Positions 51,401 to 60,400 of a DNA stretch of 64,000 bases are shown in pieces. The stretch's first letter is position 1; every line of letters starts with the position of its first letter. The notes beneath the pieces are model-generated. The model worked only from the letters and a program-made list of their open reading frames with translations, was not told the origin of the DNA and did no database searches. Origin of the DNA: Chimonanthus salicifolius (Eukaryota > Streptophyta > Magnoliopsida > Laurales > Calycanthaceae); contig CM023540.1 of assembly GCA_013350335.1 (NCBI GenBank), positions 46,545,222 to 46,609,221 on the forward strand. Direction: 5' to 3'. A program made the translations under genes and the position numbers.

Positions 51401-54400
51401 ACTGATGCATCTGATTTTCCCATTGCCCTTCGAAAAGGTAAACAGTACTTGTACCTGTCATCCCCTTGACCATTTCGTGCCTTATCATGCTGTCTCTCCT
51501 GCCCATCACACTTTTCTTGCAGCTTTGGACAACATTAAGATACCCAAGCGGATTGACACCGCTCTCCGTGACCCCTTGTGGAAGGCAGCCATGGAAGAGG
51601 AACTCACGACCCTTAAGAAGAATCACACATGGGACCTGGTTCCCCTGCCTCAAGGAAAAACTCCTGTTGGATGTAAATGAATTTTTGCTTTAAAACATAA
51701 TCCGGATGGCTCCATCGCCCGGTATAAAGCTCGTCTCGTTGTCAAAGGATTCAAACAAACTAACAGGGTGGATTATTAGAAAACCTTCTCCCCCGTGGCC
51801 AAGATTACTTCTGTTCGCATCTTAATTTCCATTGCCACTACTTATGATAGGCCGCTGCATCAATTAGATGTGAAGAATGCCTTTCTTCATGTTGATCTCT
51901 ATGATGAAATTTATATGCTCCCACCACCAGGGTTTGTTAATCAGGGGGAGCCTCACTCTGTCTGCAAACTCTGCAAAGCTCTATATAGCCTCAAGCAGTC
52001 TCCACGGGCGTGGTTTGAGAAGTTTAGCAGTGCCCTGTTACCTTGTGGTTTCTCTAGATGTCAGATGGATCACTCAGTTTTTATCTACTGTCTTCACTTT
52101 GTTGTCATGATTCTAGTAGTGTATGTTGATGACATTGTCCTCACTGGTAATGACATTGTTGCCATATTTACCTTCAAGAAATATCTACAACGCACATTTG
52201 CTATTAAAGATCTGGGGCCATTGCGTTATTTTTTGGGTATTGAAGTCGCTCATTCTTCTTGAGGACTCTCTTTATCTCAGCACAAGTATGCTCTTGACCT
52301 CCTTCAGGATGCTGGATACTATGGGTGCAAATTTTCTAACACTCAATTAGATGTCAATATGAAGCTCTTTGCCACAGACGGGGCTCCTCTTGATAGTCCT
52401 TCTTTCTATCAAAAGTTAGTGGAGAAATTGATTTATCTCACTATCACACGACCAGATCTTTCCTATGCAGTTGGTGTGGTTAGTCAGTTCATGCACAACC
52501 CACGGGATATCCATCTTCATGCTGTCTTCCGCATCCTTCGCTATCTTAAAGCTCATCCTAGCAGGGGTTTGTTCTTTACACGACAATCTTCCCTCTCTTT
52601 TCGTGGATATTCCGATGCTGATTGGGCAGACTCTCCTGATGATAACCGCTGAACAACTGGCTACTGTGCCTTTTTGGGTTCTCATCTCGTCGGTTGGCGT
52701 AGTAATAAACAATATGTTATTGCTTGTTCAAGTGTTGAAGCTGAGTATCGTGCCATGGCCAATACTACGGCTGAGCTTCTTTAGATCCACCAGTTTCTTC
52801 AGGAATTGGGTTTTGCTCCATGTGAATCGCTCATTATGTTTTGTGACAATCAAGCAGCTATCAACATTGCCTCAAATCCGGCTTTTCATGAGCGGAGCAA
52901 GCACATTGAGGTTGATTGTCACTTCCTACGACAACACATTTCTGAAGGCCGACTTGTTACTCCACATGTGAAATCTAAAGACCAATTGGCGGATATCCTG
53001 ACCAAGTCTGTTCCTTGTCACCAACTTACTTCTGTTATTGACAAGCTGAGTTTGTTAGACATCTTCGAGCCAGCTTGAAGGGGAGTGTTGTGGGACCAAA
53101 TGGGACCCGACTATGCCTATTTTGGCAGGTCAATTGTATATGTGTAAATAATTATGTGTAGATAAGTACTGATTGTACTTTCCTATTTAGGCCACCTTAA
53201 TTGGCTCTCTTTCTCTTATTTATACTTGTACCCTCTAAGAGGAAAATATATCAATACAACAAATATTCTCTGATCTTCATCTCTTCCTTCCTTTCTTTCT
53301 TTCTTTCCCTTGATAAAAACAACAGTGTGTGCATACTTTTTAATGTGAAAACTGAGCTATAAGTCCTTTCTCAGTTAAACACACAATGGGTTAAAAACTA
53401 AGGCTTTCTGACTCCAATTGGTCATTTATCTGTAGCCTTGAAAACCATACCAAAAGAATCTTACTCCCTTTGATTTAGGTATATGCCTTTCAGTGTCACC
53501 AGCCATTGTTTCAGATGGACTCATACAGGCCTGCAATTTATCTTTAGTAATTTTGCCTATGAGGATCTTATCTAGGGCCACAACAATTGATTTGATGAAG
53601 AAAGGTTGTTGAAGACCTAGGTTTATGTTGTAGGTGCTCAAATTTAGTCATCTTTTTTTGTCCTTCCTGTGAAGTAAGAACCTGTTGATTGTTGAGCTTT
53701 TCATTTGTTTTGCCTTTTATCTTGTGCATTGTTTCTTCGGTAAAAAGTTTGTAGCACAGTTGCCAAGTGCTCACTGCTGTAAGTAGTAGCCATAAAAGGT
53801 GGTGTTTTGAGCCACACAATAATCTCCCAATAAGGGCCTCTTTTAGTATTTTACTTCATATGTAGTGTTAACTTCCTCTCTGATGCTACATTGTTGATTC
53901 TGTTCCTCTTTGCACGCTATTGGATAGATATTTATGTTTAAATAATGCAATACATGTCTCAGTCGATACTCATGTTGCTGTAAGTTACTTTTTGGGCATT
54001 TTTGCAGGTGCGAGAAGCTCAATTGGCACAATACAACTACATATTGGTAGTTGGTGAAGAGGAAGCAAAGACGGGACAGGTTTTACCCTATATTTAGTTC
54101 CATCTTTCAGTTTGCATCATTATTAATCATGTTGTTGCTGCTACTGGTTGGTCTTGTTGATCATGGCCTACTAATTTCTTTGCTTTCTAGTTATTCTGCT
54201 CCAACAATAGGGCATTATCAAACTCTTAGTAAGTTAGAAATGGCATCTAGGCCTTTGCCTATGGAAAATATTGATTTTGATGACTATTTGTTGGAAGTTT
54301 TATTTAAAGGGATAGACTCATCATTGAGTCAATGCCGAGAATGGAGTCTCCATTTATTAGTTGTGGTGCCTTGGTGAAGGAGTTGATAGGAATTTTGTCC

Positions 54401-57400
54401 GCTAACATCCAGACTGTTTGACATTGACTAGGAATAATGACCTAAAGTAGTACAATATTTCATCATATGCTTGTTTTGGTGGTATTCATGTAGATGCTTT
54501 TTCTGGTTTCTATGGATCATCAAGGATTAGGCAAGATAAAGTATCTGTTTGGTATGATGAGGACCATATTTAAATGACTAGTTCACAAATAAGTTATTGA
54601 CATTATTTATTTATTGGTTGAAGATATTTCTTACATCTAGGGGTTCAAAGTCATTCCATCCACACACACACAAAGTAGTAATAATAAAAATCTAGAGGTG
54701 CAAATGCGCCTTTTACAAAGGGCCTTTGGTTGTCTCCTTGGTGGACCTTGCTCAGTTGGAGTATGACACCATCAACCACGTGCATCCATGCTCATGCTTG
54801 TGCACGTTTACATGTGATTTTAGTACTTCCTCAAGTAAATGATTTTAAATAGTTTGGGTTGACTGTAAAAGGACCCCAAATGGGTCTTTGTTTTGGGACC
54901 TATCTAGATAACAAAATAAGAGGGCAATAACTACTCATGGGGTGTTGCGGTGGAATACTGCCCTTGTGAAAACTAGTATAAGCCTTTATTTTGGTTGGAA
55001 GGTTCGATAAGAGTAGGAGGGTGAGGGTTAATCTAAAAATAAGGTAGCCGAGCATGAAAGAGCCAAGTGCAACAGCTCCTAAAAAACTTAGAAAACCTGG
55101 ATTGGAGATAGAAACTATTTGTTCTCTCTCCCTTGCCCCCTCTCTCTGGAAAAAAAATGTTGGTAACTAGTTTGCCTCATCATCATGGTCATCTTAGATG
55201 TGACTAAACCACCCAATGTTATCAGAACTGGACCATCTAACGAACCGTCTTCGAGGCATTTTGGATTCAGCCGGGTTCAACCGCGGTCAAAGCCGGTCAA
55301 TGAATAATATAATATAAATATTACATATAACATTAAATAAGACACCTTTTACAAGTAAATTAATATAAATATTACAAATAACATTCAAACTCTGAGTAAT
55401 ATACCAAAATGATGAAAAATATGGGATAGAAATGGTAAGAAACCTTTATATTTCAAATATGTCCATTTTTTAATATTAATTTTTGATATTTTGAAGGGTA
55501 AAATTAAAAAAATTAAAAAAAATTAAAAATTTGTGAGCCGCGGTTCAAGGTTCACGGTTTTATCCTCAAAACCGCAGTTCTGACCGGTTTTATGCGGTTT
55601 TGACCAAAAACGACTTTTAGCCTCTGACCGAACTGCGGCCTTGGCGGTTCCGGTCGAACCAGCGGTTCGGTCCTGTTTTGATAACATTGAAACCATCTAT
55701 TTGTGGTTGTCTTTTTGGGTTAATTTTTTCTATTCTTTGCTATAAAAAAACTATATCATCTCTTATCCTACAATCCATCGTATCTTTCTTTATCTTTTCA
55801 ATCCACCTTTTCTATCCATATCTTTAAAGGTCTCTTACTCTTTTCTTTCTCTTCTACTTGTATCCTTCCAATTTTTAGCACCATGATTTTATTTTTATTT
55901 TTTTATGATAAACAAACATGGTAAGCAAATCAACTGATATGTACGTATATGTGCGTGCAAGCTTAAGCTTACTCCTTGCCACTTCATCCAAATTGAACTT
56001 GAGCAAACCCTTTGTAGGCATCTTCAATCTGAAACTAATTTTCTCCTTTCTATTAGAGTAATCTATGATGCTCCTTCAATCACTCGTATGTTTGTGCAAG
56101 AAAAGCCACACAACTACTCCTAGAGTCTCTCTCAACGGATTAGCCTTGAAGAAGCTAGCTCCAACCGCCTCTTCCCAAGATCTCTCCTTCAAAGGTCCTA
56201 CTATTGTGGTCCTTCCAAACTAAACATATTATTGATAGTGAAATGGCTTTCTAGAAGATCTTCCTTCTACCCTTTAAAGGGAACTTCTCGCAATCCACTA
56301 GATGATCACCTAGCCAATTATTTCAGTCCTAAGAAATACCACTGATGCAATGGAAGAGGACGTAGATGGAGCTCGAACACATGACCCCTCAAGGAATGAT
56401 GATAAGAGGTCTCCTTGACATTATCACATAGTAGACATGGAGTATTTCCATCCAGAGGGATGATCATGCAATGCTAATTGACAAGCAATTTCCTGTAGGC
56501 CAACTTGTTGAAGGGCGAGAACTATGATTAGGATTGAGAACCTGGACCAAGAGTCTGACTAAGAAGTCCCTAGATGGATCTCCCACCTAGACCCTAGGGT
56601 TTTTAAATTCCTTGTTATAAAAGAATTGTTAAGTAAAGAGAAGAGACTGACATGCTCCAGTACTTCTCTCTGAAAAAAAGGGGAAGCCTAAATTCTTGAC
56701 ACAATAACATTACCAACCAAAACTTCATTACAATCAAACCCCTTAGCTCGTTTGGAGTAACAAACAAAAGACACTCTTGAAACGTTTCTTTTAAAATTGA
56801 ATTCTCCAGCAATAGATCCCCCAAATGGGAGACCTTATCCCTCTCTCCCAACCAAAAAATTATGATTTTCAGAAGAGTTCATGCACCCAAGGTTACAAAC
56901 TCCCCAATTTTGATAATATATTGCATAATATTCGATCCATTTCTCATTGGACACGTACAAATCCGACTCCTCCTCATGAGCCCCATATTTGTAGAATAGA
57001 ACTTTTCTCCAAAGAGCTTTTGTTTTTCTGGTACATCTCTAGAGCCACATAGGAAAGCACGACAGTATTCCATCTTTCAATCTTAGTAGCTCAACCCCAC
57101 CTTTAACCTTGGGCTTTGTGACTACTACTCATTTGATGAGATGCACCTTTTTCTCGTTACTATTGCCTCCATGAAATGTCTCCTGAAGCTTCTGGGAAGT
57201 TGCTTTCAAGGCCCCATTGGCATATCAGATAAGGACATGTAGTAAGTCAGAAGCTTGGCTAAACATGCTGTAATCAATGTTATTCTTCCACCAAGAGATA
57301 ACTTGTTCTTTAATCAAGCATCCTTCTTGTATTTGAAATATTCCACGTTGGATTCCAAAGCACATGAGCTTTCTGGTATCTCCAGTTGGGAAACAGAGGT

Positions 57401-60400
57401 ACTTCTGAGGAAGTTTACTTAGTTTGTAGTTGAGGGACGGGCACAAAACCTACAAGGTTTTCATCAACTTTTAGAGCAATCCCGATCCCGGAGTGTCTCC
57501 CCAAACTCTTAAGACATTGGGACGAGTTCAAAGCTTCTAAGAATTACTTTCACCCCCTTCCAAATGCCTCTTTGATGACCCACAAAGGAAGAGTGTCACA
57601 TTTGCAAAATGCAAGTGTGGATGGTTGGGGGCTCCATTGTCAACATTGAAAGTCCTTAAAGCTAAAGGCAGCAGAGTATCACCTTGCCTTTATCCTCTAG
57701 AAGCTTGGAAAGGAGGGCAAAGGGAGCCATTGGTTTCTTCTTATGAGTTTTGATGAGAAACCATGTTTCAACTTCTTTTTCGAAATGGATAATCACATTT
57801 TACGCCATGTTTCAGCTCTTCTTTGTATGTGCGGAAACCACCTTAAATGGACTTCTCTTCATTTTTTTAATCTATTGTGGCCTACTACAAAGGTTTTTCT
57901 AGTGTGTTCGTTCTCAATTTTTTATTTCAATGTTTGCATTATTTATTGTCTTAAAGTACACATTTCTATTACCATTCTCGCCTACTTGTTTTTCAATGGT
58001 TACCTGACACTGGATGGCATAAGGGTTATTTTATAGAACTCCGCTTTAATTTGTATGATGCTCTTATCACAAAGTGCTCTGTTAACTTGTCTACACTAGT
58101 CCACTGTACACTGATCTTATCAACTATATCCAAATATGTTCCTCCATTTATTTCAATAATTGCACCTAAGTTCTTGAATTTATCACAAGCGATACCGCTT
58201 CATTCCCAATTTTAAATTGGTCACTCTTCTGTTTGCGTTATTTAAATTGGGTTCCTTTTTTTTTTTTTTGAAATCAAGATATATAAAGGTCTCATTTGAT
58301 TCTGATGTTGTTCACTTCTACTTTTGAGTTATTGGGTTTCTACTTTTAGTGTTGATTTATGACTTTATGGGTGTTGTTTATGGGTAATCTGCTGGAATTG
58401 AGGGGCTGAGGAATTGATTCATGCGTGCGTGCATGCATGCATGTCAAATGTCAAATCAATTTAAAATCCAAACACAGTCAAATCAGTTTTTCTTTGTCAT
58501 TGTCGAACTCTCCCTTTTTCTCTTTCTCTGATCAGATATAGAAGGAGATAAAAACAAAAAAGACCTCCCTTTCCCTCTCTTTCTCTGATCAGAAATAAAA
58601 GGAGATAAAAACAAAAAAAAAAAAAAATTGTAAAATGAAAAATAAGAAGGATAAGGTGGAGCAGAAGAAGCCACTCACCGCCCTCTCTCTCCCTTTGTTA
58701 TGTTGCTTCTCTCCTCTCACCATCCCCCCCTTTCTCGCCCTTTGTTCTGTTGCCTCCTTTCTCTCACCACTGACCTTTCTTTTGTGTCTCACCCTCTCAA
58801 CTTTCAAGTGATTTTCTTTTGAAGTTTCAACTTTCACATTTGAACTCCTATCTTATTCTTATAGGATAAATTTCTGTTTTTACATAACAGGAAGGAGTTA
58901 AGTTTTCCACATTCTCAGATTGGTTAATGCTAAGGTAACAGTTCAGTCATAGATGGGGCTGTTTTGAATCACATTTCAACCAGTATTTTGTTGTCTTTCT
59001 GCCCATCTTGGGGCCAGACATTGTTTTGATTGTGTCCATCTTGGGGTCAGACATTGTTTTGATTGAGTTCCTTTTTGGACTCTGTTTCCATTTGTTGTAC
59101 GGAGACACATGAGTTTCCATTGTAGTTGGGTGTCAACTTGGGTGTGCTCTAAGCCATTGTTTGTGGACAACAGCAAGTATATATGAAGTTCCCTAATGCA
59201 CACTTTTTACGACAAAAAATCAACTAAATGATAAATTGAAATCAGGTACCATTTCAAGAGAGAGAAAAGAAGAAGTAAAACTGAAATTGTGTAGAAAAGC
59301 TTTGGTTTAAATTGTTGAAACTAATAGTGTGACGAATCCTAACCCTATCTCCATCACGATATTGTCCGCTTTGGGTCACACGGGCCAGCACGGTTTTGCT
59401 TTAGGTCCTGGCCAAAGGCCCTGGATAGGCCCAAAAGGGGCTGCCTCCTGTTTATATTCCCTCTACACCCAGCCTGTGCTGGGCAATGTGGGGCTGTCCC
59501 ACTACGCCAGCACTGCTGGGTATTACAATCCACCCCCTTAGACCAGAGCCGTCCTCAGCTCTGTCATGTCATACTGACAGGGTTCAACACACACATAGGC
59601 AGACAAGTCACACAAGTAGAGAGCCTCATAGTCCGAGTGTTGAACTATGCTCTGGTACCACTTGTGACGACGCGATCCCGACATCCATCACGATATTGTT
59701 CGCTTCGTGCCCGCATGGTTTGCTTTGGCCCCGACCCACCTGGCCAGGCCCAAAAGGCCTCGTGATGGGGATGGGGAGGGGTTGCCCCCTTTGTATATCC
59801 CCTCTACACTCGGCCATGCTGGGCGATGTGGGACTCTCCCATGTGCTAGCGCTGCTGGGTGTTACAAATAGCGAAAGGTAGAAATGTATGGGGTGTTACA
59901 AATAGCGAAAGGTAGAAATGTATGGAAGTTCAGTGGATCCAAGGTCTGATTTAACTTGACTTTAGAATGGAATTTCAGTGTATCCAAGGTCTGATTTAAA
60001 TTGACATTGTGGTAAATGTTGATAGGTACATGCAACTTTAGAATTGTCTGTCTGATTTGGATATGCTATTAGGCACAACGTGGGATGAAAGTGTAGGCAA
60101 GCTAGTGTTTTGTTGTGTGATTGTGGAATGCCATGCCCATTTAATTTGTACAATGCGGCAGTTTGACCAACGAATACTATATAAAACTGAATGTTGGTAA
60201 TCCTTAAAAAAAAGGGAAAAAAACACTGAACGTTGGTAATGTAGCAAAAAAGAATTAAACATGGAAATGATTGCATCAGGAGGAAGGGATGAGGAAATCC
60301 CATTTGATACCTTTGGCATAAAAATGAAAGGCCATAAACAACCACCTTATGAAGAGTCGAGGATGATAGGTAGAAGGTACTGGAAAGAGAGCGCATTGGA

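Larger units (their letters stand above)
48702..53324 (+). mobile_element. Copia LTR retrotransposon (4.6 kb), decayed, sense to ThrRS
   Basis: The LTRs (48702-48949 and 53086-53324) begin TGTTGTGGGACC and end AAAACAACA. They differ by about five substitutions and small indels (roughly 97% alike), so insertion is fairly recent. Flanks GTGTA and GTGTG form an imperfect 5-bp duplication. The primer-binding site TGGTATCAGCCAGG is at 48950 and the polypurine tract GAAGGGGAG at 53077-53085. The pol order integrase then RT then RNase H defines Copia. The coding region has stops, a frameshift and an internal deletion. Confidence 0.95.

Noticed and set aside
59328..59866. Cassandra element
   Set aside because: Size and architecture fit a TRIM, but no 5S-like segment is present in either LTR.
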